Shown here: one piece after another, positions 36,203 to 47,179 of the stretch | Layout: the number at the start of each line of letters is the position of its first letter | Position numbering within the stretch: position 1 is the first letter of the stretch | Origin: Mauremys mutica | Taxonomy: Eukaryota; Chordata; Testudines; Geoemydidae | Assembly (NCBI RefSeq): GCF_020497125.1 | Contig: NC_059081.1 | Coordinates: 66,314,768-66,378,767 of the forward strand | Length of the DNA stretch: 64,000 nucleotides | Direction of reading: 5' to 3' | Program-made: the position numbers and the translations under genes | Notes under the pieces: generated by a model | Told to the model about the DNA's origin: nothing | The model's database searches: none | Seen by the model: the letters and a program-made list of their open reading frames with translations, nothing else

Positions 36203-36515
36203 GGGGTAGGTCTATACTTACCGCGCGGGTCGACGCGGAGAGTTCGACTTCTCGGAGACGCGATAGTTCGAACTCCCCACACGCTCCGGTCGACTCCAGA
36301 ACTCCACTTTAACTTTAAGTTAAAGCATCTTAAATCTTTATGTTATTCTAGGGGAAGCTGTTCTGGAGAGTCGACCTTGGAGCCGCGGACTTCGATCCCG
36401 TGGCGTCTGGACGGGTGAGTAGCCCGAAGTAAGGTACTTCGACTTCAGCTACGCTATTCGCGTAGCTGAAGTCCCATACCTTAGTTCAACCCCCCACCCT
36501 AGTGTAGACCAGGCC
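36203..36515. mobile_element. Harbinger MITE carrying a 58-bp foreign segment
   Basis: Left terminus GGGGTAGGTCTATACTTACC, right terminus CTAGTGTAGACCAGGCC. The central hairpin (CTTCAGCTACGCTATT / CGCGTAGCTGAAG) is typical. Bases 36313-36370 are foreign to the family and identical to 37794-37851. Confidence 0.8.
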
Positions 36516-37080
36516 TAAATTAGTTAGGTATTTCAATGCTGAGCGGGGCAATGCCTAAGTACCTTTAAATATCTGAGTGTTGGGTGCTGATCCTGCAAGC
36601 ATTTACACACATGTCTAACTTTACTCATATGAATAATCTCATGGAAGCCAATGAAACATGTATGCAGAAGTGGGGCCTTATTGCCAACTTACTATGAACA
36701 TATGCTTAAATGGATGTGCTGCATTAAATCCCAAACACAGTTCTTGAAAACCTTGTCCTTAAAAAAATAAAATAAAAAATAGGGAAATTAATTGCAAAAA
36801 ATGCTGATGCAAAGGTTAAGTTACTGTTGCAATTGAAAAAAAAACAAACAAGAAATGCAAAAGATGAAGTTCCTTCAATGAAATTTCCTGTCCTGTTTAT
36901 CTTGTTGAATGTATGCCAAAGAGTGCGCAGTACAGTCTGGTTAACATATTAATGAACAAAGATCTCTTATTTAGTGAAGAAAGACATGCTCACGAAGGAT
37001 TTTTCTCTTTGTATCACCTTGGAAAATTTCAAACCAAACATTAAAGAAAATCAGATCACTACATCTTTACTCTTTGTGTA
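36516..37080. other. Unassigned sequence
   Basis: AT-rich DNA, no gene recognised. Starts with a foldback-family word (CTGATCCTGCAAGCATTTAC). Confidence 0.45.
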
Positions 37081-37209
37081 GTATCAGAGGGGTAGCCGTG
37101 TTAGTCTGGTTCTGTAAAAGCAGCAAAGAATCCTGTGGCACCGTATAGACTAACAGACGTTTTGCAGCATGAGCTTTCGTGGGTGAATACCCACTTCTTC
37201 AGATGCAAG
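37081..37209 (-). mobile_element. Penelope-like 3' fragment with 13-bp target duplication
   Basis: Reads GTATCAGAGGGGTAGCCGTG, then GCAGCAAAGAATCCTGTGGC, and CATGAGCTTTCGTGGGTGAA: the Penelope tail in reverse. It is flanked by TACTCTTTGTGTA at 37068-37080 and 37210-37222, an exact duplication. Confidence 0.85.
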
Positions 37210-38357
37210 TACTCTTTGTGTACTTTCTCATATATTAATAGTTATTTCCTTCCTCCTAGAATACTGATATAATATCTCAGTTAAACCTATAATAGGAGAC
37301 ACTCACACACACAATTAAAATTAATTACATAGCTGTAAAAATGTCCCTGAGCCTTGCTAATAAAGAAATAATTCAATTTGATGGCCATCTTCATTTCTAT
37401 CTTAACCACAGTGTGCAAGATTAGTAGTACACGTGTTTCACTTCAGTTAATTACTGTGGGCACAAACACAAATAAATGTGCTCCACTTCAATTAATTACT
37501 TTGAGTTCAACGAACGTATTAGGAAACACACCATGACCCTTTGATAAACAGAGTGCAATTCTGCATAACGTTGACATTACTGTCTAGATTTTATGTTGTT
37601 GCACTTTGCACTACACCATAGGCACAGAGACGGTGTCACAAGCCACAGGGGTTTTGTCCCGGTATAGGGGAATAGACCCAGAGTAACTCCTTCCACTCCT
37701 GCTGTCATGGAGACATGGGCAAGGCTTCCTTGTCAACTTGTGACCCTTGGCCACCATAACAGCCCTTATGCCATTGGCAGCAATGGCAAGCAGCTTTAAG
37801 TTAAAGCATCTTAAATCTTTATGTTATTCTAGGGGAAGCTGTTCTGGAGAGCCAGCCCAGCATAGGGCTGCTCCAAGAATTGGGGGAGTGCCATTGCAAC
37901 TTTTCCACACTACCCTTTCTGTGCTGCCCAAAGCTCTGGGCCTATAACTTTTCAGATTAAAAGCAGACATGGCTCAGTTACCATAGTAGCAGATATAGAA
38001 ATATAGGCCAAAATTTTCAAACTTAGGTGCCTAAGGTTAGCAACAGGAAGTGTGGGTGTTCAGCACTTTGAAAAAAAGGCCACTGATATAAAGATGCCTA
38101 TCTTCATATGTTTTAGCCATATGATTTGTCATGCTGGATCAGACACTGGTCTATCTAGTCTAGCATCTTGCCTCTGACAGTAGCCAGTGCCCAATGCTTC
38201 ACAGACAAAGAAATTCCTAACGATGCACTACACCAATTATTTAGTACGTTGTATGGAGAAATGTATCCAAACCAATATTGCCTATGCTGACATATATTGC
38301 CTCATTGTTTCCTTGTACTCCCCCCATCTCTGTCTGTTGTGTCTTGTTGTATACTTA
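37210..38357. other. Unassigned; holds second copy of a 58-bp segment
   Basis: No gene recognised. Bases 37794-37851 duplicate 36313-36370 exactly. CR1-like GGATCAGACACTGGTCTATC near 38138 may be a small LINE remnant. Confidence 0.45.
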
Positions 38358-38626
38358 GGGTATGTCTACACTACACGCCAGATTGGTGGGCAGCGATCAA
38401 TCCAGCGGGGATCGATTTATCACATCTACTCTAGACGCGATAAATTGACCCCCAAGCGCTCTCCCGTCGACTCCTGTACTCCAGGGCTGTGAGAGGCACA
38501 GGCAGAGTCGATGGGGGAGCATCAGCAATCAACTCATCGCAGTGAAGACACCATGGTAACCATGGTTCTTCACGTAGCTGAAGTTGCATAATTTAGATCA
38601 GTCCCCCCTGCAGTGTAGACTAGGGC
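38358..38626. mobile_element. Harbinger MITE
   Basis: Left GGGTATGTCTACACTACACG, right CAGTGTAGACTAGGGC, flanked by TTA (38355-38357 and 38627-38629). Close to the copy at 1011-1295, sharing GAGTCGATGGGGGAGC. Confidence 0.85.
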
Positions 38627-38755
38627 TTAGATTGTAAGATCTTTGCACCAGGGACTGTCTTTTTCTTCTGTGTTTGTACAGTGTGTAGCACAATAGGATC
38701 CTCGTCCATTATTGGGGCTCCTATATGTTACTGCAATACCAATAATAAAATAATT
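38627..38755 (+). repeat. MIR/CORE-SINE-like tail
   Basis: TTAGATTGTAAGATCTTTGC, then GGGACTGTCTTTTTCTTCTG, TGTTTGTACAGTGTGTAGCA, ending in an ATAATAAAATAA tail: the forward version of the element at 3794-3925. Confidence 0.6.
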
Positions 38756-40068
38756 CCTCGCCCTTACAGGCAATTATTTTATGCTCCAAACCATTATACT
38801 TAATGTTAGCTTACATTGCACAGCTAGAAATCTTGTTAGTTGGTCATATGCCTGGACATTTCATTTTGAAACTTGCTCCTTTAATAAAAGCCATATATCC
38901 ACAACCACGTACACACAAGATTATATGTATACACACATAATAAAACATCATTTTTCATATGTATATATAGTTATGGCAATATATATTTAATTCCATGTAT
39001 AATCAAGGAAATTCAATAGATATCTAAAACATGATACATTAGCTGTTACATTATATTTAATGAGTGACAGGTCACCAATATGCAGCTTGCTTTTTGTTTT
39101 CTTAAGTATACATTTGTTTGACAGTATGTGGGCATGTTAAGCATGAAAAAATGTATTTATTTTCTCACCTACACTTTACCCACAGACCTAGCTCTGTGGG
39201 GACATCATGCAACATTCTCAGCTTGTCATCATTTTCACATAGCCATTCCTTTAAAAAGAAAAAGAAAACAACAACCCAGCATTACCTTTCCCTTCTTCCA
39301 CAGGTGGCACTTGGGATCAGGCAAGAGCAGGGACTAATAATTATATTTGTTATATTCAGTCCTGGAGCTGTAGCAGTTTTAAGGTCTGATCGCCATTAAG
39401 TGTCTCAGGGTAAGATATGCTCCAACAGTGGATAGCTGGGATTTCTTGTGTGTAATCTTACATACCATATTTTTCTAGTATAGGTGGTTTCTTATATTTT
39501 CCAAGAGGTGGCTTGGGATTTAACCTCAAAAATTTGATTAACAGTCATGAGTTACATGACTAAAGCCTCTATGGAAATTTAGGAGTTAAAATCCCAACTT
39601 TGGGAACACAAACTTTCACCTAGCTTGCTAAGATTCCTTAAACCTAACCGTTTGTAGCTCCTTTTAAGGACAAGAAAGTAATTCAGTTTTCTTGCTCATT
39701 AAATCCCCTAAGCAGCAAGCTACACATACGTTTAAGTACTTTCAAGCTCATGAGTAGTCAGTCCCTTTGACTCCAACGTACTTTAAGTTAAGCACGTGCT
39801 AAAGTACTTTGCTGAATTGGGGATCATTGACTTTTCTGCAGACTGCCAACAATAGTTGTTAGCATCAGTTTTCATGTGAACCATGCGTTAACATTTATAA
39901 GGCAATCCATTGTCTTCCAGGAACACTGTAAAGTATCCCTGTGTATTTTATATAACTATAACTAAACATACACACACACACGCACACACGTCTAGTTATC
40001 ATTGCAAGTGTTTTTACATTTCCAAACCCATCATTTTCAAGTAATTATATAAACAGACTTTAAGATGC
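38756..40068. other. Unassigned sequence
   Basis: AT-rich; short CA-rich run at 39968-39989. Near 39775-39835 a foldback word (CACGTGCTAAAGTACTTTGC) appears. No gene recognised. Confidence 0.45.
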
Positions 40069-40082
40069 ACTTCTAAACATTG

Positions 40083-40280
40083 TAAAAGCAGCAAAGAGTC
40101 CTGTGGCACCTTATAGACTAACAGACGTTTTGGAGCATGAGCTTTCGTGGGTGAATGCATCCGACGAAGTGGGTATTCACCCACGAAAGCTCATGCTGCA
40201 AAACGTCTGTTAGTCTATAAGGTGCCATAGGACTCTTTGCTGCTTTTACAGATCCAGACTAACATGGCTACCCCTCTGAT
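40083..40280. mobile_element. Palindromic Penelope-like insertion with 14-bp target duplication
   Basis: Two 75-base arms (40082-40156 and 40175-40249) are reverse complements with two mismatches, separated by an 18-base loop. The right arm plus 40250-40280 is an ordinary Penelope tail (GACGAAGTGGGTATTCACCC, TGGCTACCCCTCTGATACT). The whole is flanked by ACTTCTAAACATTG at 40069-40082 and 40281-40294, showing that the palindrome came in as one insertion. Confidence 0.9.
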
Positions 40281-40319
40281 ACTTCTAAACATTGCTAGCT
40301 ACTGTCATCTAGAGAGTAA

Positions 40320-40445
40320 CAAAATTTGCTCTTTTTAAAAAACCTTTTTCAATTTCAAAAATCACTAACAAAAATTAAATTTCACAGACATTTTTCAAAA
40401 CCTAAAAAATTTCAACCGGCTTGTAAAAAAACATGGGGGAAAAAA
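40320..40445. repeat. AT-rich repeat related to 6650-6912
   Basis: TTTTTCAATTTCAAAAATCA and AAAATTTCAACCGGCTTG resemble the segment at 6650-6912. Confidence 0.35.
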
Positions 40446-40492
40446 AGGTTATCAATGTATTTCAGGGGGGGAGGGAAGATGACGTATGTGCT

Positions 40493-41629
40493 TGTGACAG
40501 AATATACACCTGTATTCACACCTTTCACACTATTATAATAATCTCTGTGTAAAGTATGCCTTGTAAAGTATCATTTGAAAACTCATAATTGGCTGAACAT
40601 TATTTGTCTTGATAATGTGTGTGGCAACACTGTAAGTGAAGTTATAAGATTTCCCTGTATTATGTTATTAACACATGTTCCAAACCCCACAGCCCTGCCC
40701 AAACAGCACTTGGCAAACAGGTCGACCCTGAACAAAAGAATATGTGCTCTGCTTAATTTGCATTTAAGCAGTAAACAGAGTCATCAAGCAGGATGGGAAA
40801 CAAGGGAAGCTCAAACAGGTGATAAAAAGCAGCAGGGAACATCCTTCCACATAGATTCTTTATTTCCTGAATCTCAGCTAGAAATGTTTTTCACGAGGGG
40901 TACTGAAACTATGAAAAGGAGGGACAAACATGCAAGGGACCCCTCCCTCTCTCCCTTCCCATCACATTCATGGCACCTGAAATGACAAAGAAAAGATTTG
41001 TTGGTTTTGGGAGAAGGGGCCCTGACCTACAACGTTTGGTCAGTAAGACTGCTAAAAGCATGTGGTGAGAAAGTGTGCTTGAATCTGATATAGTTTGTTA
41101 AGTGAGGTTTAGTAAATGTCTTGTCTTTATGTTTCTTGTAATCATTTCTGACTTTTATGCCTCATTACTAGTACTCACTTAAAACAATCAAACAAGTTTA
41201 TTAACTATAAAGGAGGAGATTTTATCTAATCCAGTGTGTTTAAATTGAAGTGTCTGGGAAACTCCATGTGCGGTAACAAGCCGTGTGCATATTTTTCCTT
41301 TAAAGAAATAACAGACTTAATATAACTTGTATTGTCCAGGAGAGGGCTGGGCAGTACAGGACATTCATGTCTGGGGGGGGGAAATCTAAGACTAGGATAA
41401 GCTGAGTCACCCTGCAGTATAATGAAGGCCGATGAGAGCCAGAATGTAATACAAGAATGGCTGCCAAGCTACAGTTACACACACTCAGGATGTGGCTTGC
41501 ATGCTGGAAGGCTGTTTGTAAGCAGCCCAGGTGGGAGTTACTTCAGCAAGGCATTGTAAGGCACCCAAAGTTGCAGGCAGGGGGTAACACAGCTGCTTAA
41601 TAGTCTGGACTGTACCCTGGTAGGTCACA
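40493..41629. mobile_element. Solo LTR, 1.1 kb
   Basis: Starts TGTGACAGAATATACACCTG and ends TACCCTGGTAGGTCACA, with TGTGAC/GTCACA inverted termini. GTGCT flanks both sides (40488-40492 and 41630-41634), an exact 5-bp duplication. No internal retroviral genes remain. Orientation is not certain. Confidence 0.85.
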
Positions 41630-41634
41630 GTGCT

Positions 41635-42072
41635 GAAATACCAGTCTTTAACCAAAATTTCAATTTACAAATTAAAGTTCAAAAAGTTTTAGCTAGTTCT
41701 AGCTGACGTCAGACACAAAATATGGCCAATACCACCTTTTGGCCATTAAGAATGTGTAACTCAGGAGTTATATTCTATTAGTTAGCAGGGGAAAGATTCT
41801 GAATGGAGCAATTTCAATTTTCCTATTTTAACTGTTTCATTTTGAGAGCAGCACTATTTCTTTGCGGTGTTTCTACGTTAGGTTAGTCGTAAAACTTCCA
41901 TTTACTTCAATACTGCAGGTCAGGCATTTAATGAAAGGAGAACAAGGCTCAGGATTTTACTGGCCCCACAGTGCATTCTCTACCCCTCTTAGAACACGAG
42001 TTCAACAGGAGAAAATCTACACTAATTCTGTTTACATAAGAGATGCGAACACACAGAGGGCCATGTGTACTT
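41635..42072. other. Unassigned sequence
   Basis: No gene or boundary recognised. Confidence 0.45.
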
Positions 42073-42075
42073 TCA

Positions 42076-42195
42076 TAGATTCATAGAATTTAAGATCAGA
42101 AGGGCCCATTAAAACATTTAGTCTGCCTTCTTGTAGAACATAGGACATTAATTTCACCCCGTTATCCTTATATTGACCCTATTATCTTCAGTTAC
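42076..42195 (-). mobile_element. CR1 LINE 3' fragment
   Basis: CATAGATTCATAGAATTTAA and AGATCAGAAGGGCCCATTA match the CR1 3' end seen at 56424, in reverse orientation. Confidence 0.7.
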
Positions 42196-42427
42196 ACTAA
42201 AGCATTTAATTCCTCGGGAGACTAATGGTCATGTGCCACAGGCAGAGAACAGGAGAGATCGATGTGTCACCAATACCCAAGGCCCCAGCAATGGTAGGGA
42301 ATTGATTAGATAGGATATGCCCAAAAGAACCTAGCAGACCCACGGGATCACATTATCCTCTCAAGCTTATAATGCACTGGAAAGACTTCTCTAGTAACTT
42401 GCTACAAAATAAGCCTGAAGACCCCTT

Positions 42428-42740
42428 CATAGAATCATAGAATCTCAGGGTTGGAAGGGACCTCAGGAGGTCATCTAGTCCAACCCCCTGCTCAAAGCAG
42501 GACCAAACCCAACTAAGTCATCCCAGCCAGGGCTTTGTCAAGCCTGACCTTAAAAACCTCTAAGGAAGGAGATTCCACCACCTCCCTAGGTAACCCATTC
42601 CAGTTCTTCACCACCCTACTAGTGAAAAAGTTTTTCCTAATATCCAACCTAAACCTCCCCCTCTGCAACTTGAGACCATTACTCCTTGTTCTGTCATCTT
42701 CTACCACTGAGAACAGTCTAGATCCATCCTCTTTGGGGTG
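42428..42740 (-). mobile_element. CR1 LINE 3' end
   Basis: Begins CATAGAATCATAGAATCTCA and GGGTTGGAAGGGACCTCAGG. The reverse-strand frame 42707-42513 still encodes the end of ORF2, including [20 protein letters not shown] and [16 protein letters not shown]. No reverse-transcriptase core remains. Confidence 0.85.
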
Positions 42741-43602
42741 AAAAGCAGCCTAACCACCCTGCAAGACTGACACTGCAGTCAGATGCCCAGGATATCCCTG
42801 GGTCATGCTAAGGTTCTAACTGGGAAGGCTCAGCCCACACAGAGCAGTGCTCCATTCCCAAACTCCCTCAACAGCACACACGTTACATTGGAAAAGCCAA
42901 AGGCAGCATTAAACTTCCATGACACGGCCTCAGAACGTCATCCAAGAAGTATACAGGCCCTTCTAGTAACATCAAAGCAAGCGAGCCAGCTATGGTGCCA
43001 GCTGTGGGCAGATGGCCCAGGCTCTGCATGGTTTGGGATCTGCTTCTTCCACCGCATCCTCTGCATCCACATGTTTGACAGGCTACAACCGCTGCCAGTT
43101 CCCTCTCAACTCCAGCCTGGCCTCACAGAGGGAAGAATGCAACATCACTTCAAGGCAAGAGAAACCCTGCATGTTTTGAGGCAATCCTCCCTTTCTAAGT
43201 GATTTTACTCAAGGCAGGGGTGGCTGTGTCCCATCATAATTAGCATCTAGTTAAGTTGTTATGAACATACTGTGTTATGCATTTTGTGATCCCTGCCCTG
43301 GAGGTGTCTGAGTTAAATCATGTTGTCTGAGTTGAAGCACAGAACGATGCCATTTCTGTGCCGTACTCTTGCCAGGGGGAGAGAGAAAGAACAATCTCTC
43401 TCTTCCTTAGCACATCCGAAATTGATACCCTTTGAGGTTTCTCTCTTACTAAATTTAAATTTTCACAATAGCTTAGCAAGAGTGAGTGTGTGGCGGGGGG
43501 CGCGGGTTGTGGAAAAGGAACAGATACCAGTGACTTTGATTTTTGCCTGTAAAGACTTTCTTCAGCAGAAATATCACCAGGGTATGAATAGGTCTCAGAA
43601 TG
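42741..43602. other. Unassigned sequence
   Basis: The open frames at 42783-43202 and 43320-43688 show no recognisable motif or homology that I can name; their codons look non-selected. No boundary seen. Confidence 0.4.
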
Positions 43603-43604
43603 TA

Positions 43605-43940
43605 CCGTATTTTTCGGCGTATAAGACGACTTTTTATACTAAAAAACAACCCCCAAAAATCGGGGGTCGTCTTATAAGTCGGGTATAAACAGCGGGCAGC
43701 CCAGAGCCCTCTGATTCCCGGCCGCGGCTGGGATTTAAAAGGCTCTGGGCTCCCCGCCGCAGCGGGCAGCCCAGAGCCCTCTGAATCCCCGCCGCGGCTG
43801 GGATTTAAAAGGCTCTGGGCTCCCCCCCTCGGAAGGGGGGGTAGTCTTATACGGCGAGTATAGGCCAAAACCTATGTTTTAACTGTAAAATTTGGGGGTC
43901 GTCTTATACGCCCAGTCGCCTTATACGCCGGAAAATACGG
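43605..43940. mobile_element. TIR element with duplicated hairpin core
   Basis: Inverted termini of about 26 bases start CCGTATTTTTCGGCGTATAA at the left and end TTATACGCCGGAAAATACGG at the right, between TA dinucleotides (43603-43604 and 43941-43942). A subterminal GGGGGTCGTCTTATA word recurs in both arms. The centre is two 70-base tandem units (43690-43759 and 43760-43829), each able to pair GCCCAGAGCC with GGCTCTGGGC. Superfamily unknown; the TA target suggests Tc1/mariner or Kolobok-like. Confidence 0.75.
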
Positions 43941-43942
43941 TA

Positions 43943-44339
43943 TTTGCATGTCCTTAGTAGCCATTTGATAGCAAATCAGGCTATCCAAAAAAGGTTTGTA
44001 ATGAGATGGCCTTGCGCTTGGCCCAGAATGAAAGAAGGTCGAGGTTTATTATAATGGTTTCCTCTGATGGTTGAATATTCCCAACCAGGAGTCCTTCCAC
44101 CAACCTAAAAACATATAAGTAAAGTAGTGATTTCATGGTTTGTGCCCATGTCTGTTAATCTAGCTGTATCATCACTTTCATGTCAATGAGCCAATTTTCC
44201 CATGTTATAGATGCTAAGTAAATGTGTCTGAAAACAACCAGCCTCCTATCACCCCTCTGGCAGGGGATGTCCCTCCTCTGCAAAAGAAACATGAGATTAT
44301 TGCCAAATGACAGCATTTCATTGCTGGAGTAAATCAGCC
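43943..44339. other. Unassigned sequence
   Basis: No gene or element recognised. Confidence 0.4.
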
Positions 44340-44980
44340 CGGACTTCAGCAAGAATGTGATGCAGTTGCAAAAGAGACTAATATATTTTGGGGTGTATTA
44401 ATAGAAGTGTTGTAAGAAAGAAACAAGAGGTAATTGTCTATTTGGCATGGGTGAGGCCCCTGCTGGAGTACTGTAGCCAATATTGGCCACCATACTTTAG
44501 AAAAGATGTTGACAAATTGAAGAGAGCCCAGAGGAGAGCAACAAAAATGATCAAATGTTTAGATAACCTGACCTATGAGGAAAGGTTAAAAAAAACTTGA
44601 GAGAAGAAGACTAAGGGGGGTAACCTGATAACAGTCTTCCAATATGTTAAGGTCTTTTATAAAGAGGACCATGATCAATTGTTCTCCATGACCACTGCAG
44701 GTAGGACAAGAAGTAATGGGCTTAATCTGCAACAAGGGAGATTTACATTAGAGAGGAGGGGAAACTTTCTAACTATAAGGGTAGTTAAGCTCTAGAATTG
44801 GTTTCCAAAGGAGCTTGTGGAAACTCCCGCCTGTCCCATAGGAGGTTTTTAAGAACAAACTGGACAAACCCCTGCTAGGGATGGTCTAGGTTTACTTGGT
44901 CCTGCCTCAGTGCAGGGCTGGATTTGATCACCTCTTGAGGTCTCTTCCAACCCTACATTTCTATTACTAAGAATCAATAA
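44340..44980 (+). mobile_element. CR1 LINE 3' part
   Basis: Forward CR1 copy. The frame 44388-44600 keeps the ORF2 C-terminal signature VRPLLEYCSQYWPPYFRKDV and RAQRRATKMIKCLDNLTYEE, then breaks in an A-run. The 3' end reads TTGAGGTCTCTTCCAACCCT. This family encodes an endonuclease/reverse transcriptase; neither domain survives here. Confidence 0.85.
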
Positions 44981-45069
44981 GAGATAACTTCAAATGTTAC
45001 CCAGCATACTTTATCTCCATCACAATTTTTATGGGCCTAATATAATGTTTGACTCAGGGCTTGAGTGGA

Positions 45070-45290
45070 ACATAGCATTGAGAGGTAGTGTGATCCAGTG
45101 AATAGGGCACTGGCCTAAAAGCCAGGAGATCTGGTTTCTATTCCCAGCTCTGCTCCTGAGCCATTGCATGACACTGGGCAATAAACTTCACTTCTGTTTC
45201 TCCTCCCACACTTTATCCCTCTTGTCTATTAGCAGAAACTCTCTTAGTATGTGTATGGTACCATACCTAGCACAATGGGGGACTGATTTC
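45070..45290 (+). repeat. MIR SINE
   Basis: GTGATCCAGTGAATAGGGCA, CTGGCCTAAAAGCCAGGAGA and CTATTCCCAGCTCTGCTCCT are the MIR 5' head and core, ending at CCTAGCACAATGGGG. Forward orientation, old and diverged. Confidence 0.8.
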
Positions 45291-45330
45291 AACTGGTGTC
45301 CCCCAGCTCTACCATAATACCACTAATAAG

Positions 45331-46249
45331 AATGCCACTAGCCGTCACCTACAGCCCCCAACTAAAACCTCTCCAGTGCATCATCAAGGATCTACAACCT
45401 ATCCTGAACGATGATCCCTTACTCTCACAGACCTTGGGAGACAGGCCAGTCCTCGCTTACAGACAGCCCCCCAACCTGAAGCAAATACTCACCAGCAACT
45501 ACACACCACACAGCAAAAACCAAACTCTGCAACAAACCTCGGTCCCAACTCTGTCCGCATATCTATTCAAGGGACACCATCATAGGACCTAACCACATCA
45601 GCCACACCATCAGGGGCTCATTCACCTGCACATCTACCAATGTGATATATGCCATCATGTGCCAGCAATGCCCCTCTGCCATGTACATTGGCCAACCCGG
45701 ACAGTCTCTACATAAAAGAATAAATGGACACAAATCTGACATCAGGAATTATAACATTCAAAAACCACTAGGCAAACACTTCAATCTCTCTGGTCACTCA
45801 ACAACAGACTTAAAACCGGCAATTCTTCAACAACAAAAAACTTCAAAAACAGACTCCAATGTGAAACTGCAGAACTGGAATTAATTTGCAAACTGGACAC
45901 CCTCAAATTAGGCCTGAATAAAGACTGGGAATCGATGGGTCACTACAAAAACTAATTTCCCCCTGCTGATACTCACACCTTCTTGTCAACTGTTTGAAAT
46001 GGGCCACCCTCATTACCACAAGAAAAGTGATTTGTCCTCCCTGGGTATTCTACTGTTAATTGAATTGCCTCATTAGACTGACCCCCCACTTGGTAAGGCA
46101 ACTCCCATCTTTTCATGTGCTGTGTATTTATACCTGCTACTGTATTTTCCACTCCATGCATCTGATGAAGTGGGTTCTAGCCCACAAAAGCTTATGCCCA
46201 AATAAATGTGTTAGTCTCTAAGGTGCCACAAGGACTCCTCGTTGTTTTT
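45331..46249 (+). mobile_element. Penelope-like element, 3' 0.9 kb
   Basis: Bounded by ACTAATAAG on both sides (45322-45330 and 46250-46258). It spans the linker after the reverse transcriptase (LKPLQCIIKDLQPILNDDPL, RQPPNLKQILTSNY), the GIY-YIG nuclease and the 3' tail (CACAAAAGCTTATGCCCAAA). The reverse transcriptase is truncated away. It is the best Penelope copy here and the reference for the fragments at 5.8, 23.0, 37.1 and 40.1 kb. Confidence 0.9.
45642..45952 (+). pseudogene. Penelope GIY-YIG endonuclease domain
   Basis: The frame contains VIYAIMCQQCPSAMYIGQPG, the position of the GIY-YIG strands, followed by SLHKRINGHKSDIRN with the conserved Arg, and LGKHFNLSGHSTTDLKPA. In Penelope elements this nuclease nicks target DNA to prime reverse transcription. 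A frame change near 45836 in an A-run precedes TSKTDSN; the ELICKLDTLK segment and the GLNKDWESMGHYKN end (to 45952) continue in other frames, so it is inactive. Confidence 0.8.
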
Positions 46250-46258
46250 ACTAATAAG

Positions 46259-46625
46259 CTTGATAGCCACGGACTATGTACAGCCCTGAGCTATGAATGT
46301 CTGGCCAGGAAACCAAATTTATTTGTTGTCATCCTGTTAAAGAGAAGATTTATCACAGAGATCTTCAGAGCTCAGAGAGCACACCAAATATTCCAGGTGC
46401 TCTGAGCTAGCTCTCAACATAGATGATCAACCAAGCGTGGGATTTCAGAAGATTTATGACTTTGTTTAGGATCCATGTGACTTTCTACCTGGACTATAAT
46501 TGGATTGGAATGTCATCCAGCTGTGGGGGTGGGTGAATGCCCTACTACTGAAATCTGGGCAGGTTGGACAAACTGCATATTTGTGAAAATGATCAGAGCA
46601 GTGGCTAATCCAATATTGCAAATAA
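46259..46625. other. Unassigned sequence
   Basis: No gene recognised. Confidence 0.4.
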
Positions 46626-46886
46626 AACCTTTACAGTAGCATCTAGAAGTCCCAGCTGAGATTTTGGCCCCACTGTGGAAAGAATTCTACAGACTCATGG
46701 TAGAAGATAGTCCCTGTTCTGAAGAGTTTACAGTCTAAATAGGCAAGACAGACAGACAGACAGTTGGAAGGGAAACAGAAGTAAAGTGGCTCATGCAAGG
46801 TCACACAGCAGTTTAGTAGCAAAGGGGGGAATAGAACCCAGATATCTCCTGGATTTGCCCAGTGCCCGATCAGCCAGACCATGCTG
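46626..46886 (-). repeat. MIR/CORE-SINE, target of the retrovirus
   Basis: Reverse-oriented SINE containing AGATAGTCCCTGTTCTGAAG, TTTACAGTCTAAATAGGCAA, a short (GACA)n, CATGCAAGGTCACACAGCAG and AATAGAACCCAGATATCTCC. Its end continues across the retrovirus as CCATGCTG|CTTCC, so the provirus is inserted at the SINE head. Confidence 0.7.
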
Positions 46887-47177
46887 TGTGGGATTGAATG
46901 TGAGATGCTGAAGGCTTCTGGATTGAGAATTGTGTGTGAAGGGCTGGCTTTGGGCTTGTTCTCATTGGCCAGCTAATTGTGAATAGGTAGACAGGTGTGT
47001 AGAATGATAATTACCCTATGAGTTACAGCTGCGGCTGTGTGGGTTTAATTAACTAATTAGCAATTGTGATTGCTTATCATGTTGTATATAAGAGCATGCT
47101 GGGAATGAATAAAGATGGCTGCATACACACACACTCTCTCTCTGCTTGGACTTCGTTCCTGCTCTTGTGATGCAACA
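46887..47177 (+). repeat. 5' LTR of the retrovirus
   Basis: 291 bp, starting TGTGGGATTG and ending TGATGCAACA. By eye it is identical to the 3' LTR over its whole length, which implies very recent integration or gene conversion. TATATAAG lies at 47085-47092 and AATAAA at 47108-47113, so R should begin just after about 47113 and be short. Confidence 0.97.
47085..47092 (+). promoter_or_regulatory. LTR TATA box
   Basis: TATATAAG about 25 bases upstream of the expected cap site. U3 also contains TTAATTAACTAATTAG at 47045-47060, an AT-rich palindromic-looking stretch that could bind homeodomain-type factors; the latter is speculation. Confidence 0.7.
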
Positions 47178-47179
47178 AA

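Noticed and set aside
42783..43688. Open frames of 139 and 122 codons as possible host exons
   Set aside because: No recognisable domain, no convincing splice sites, and the second runs into a TIR element.
43690..43829. CRISPR-like or satellite array
   Set aside because: Only two units with self-complementary cores inside a transposon.
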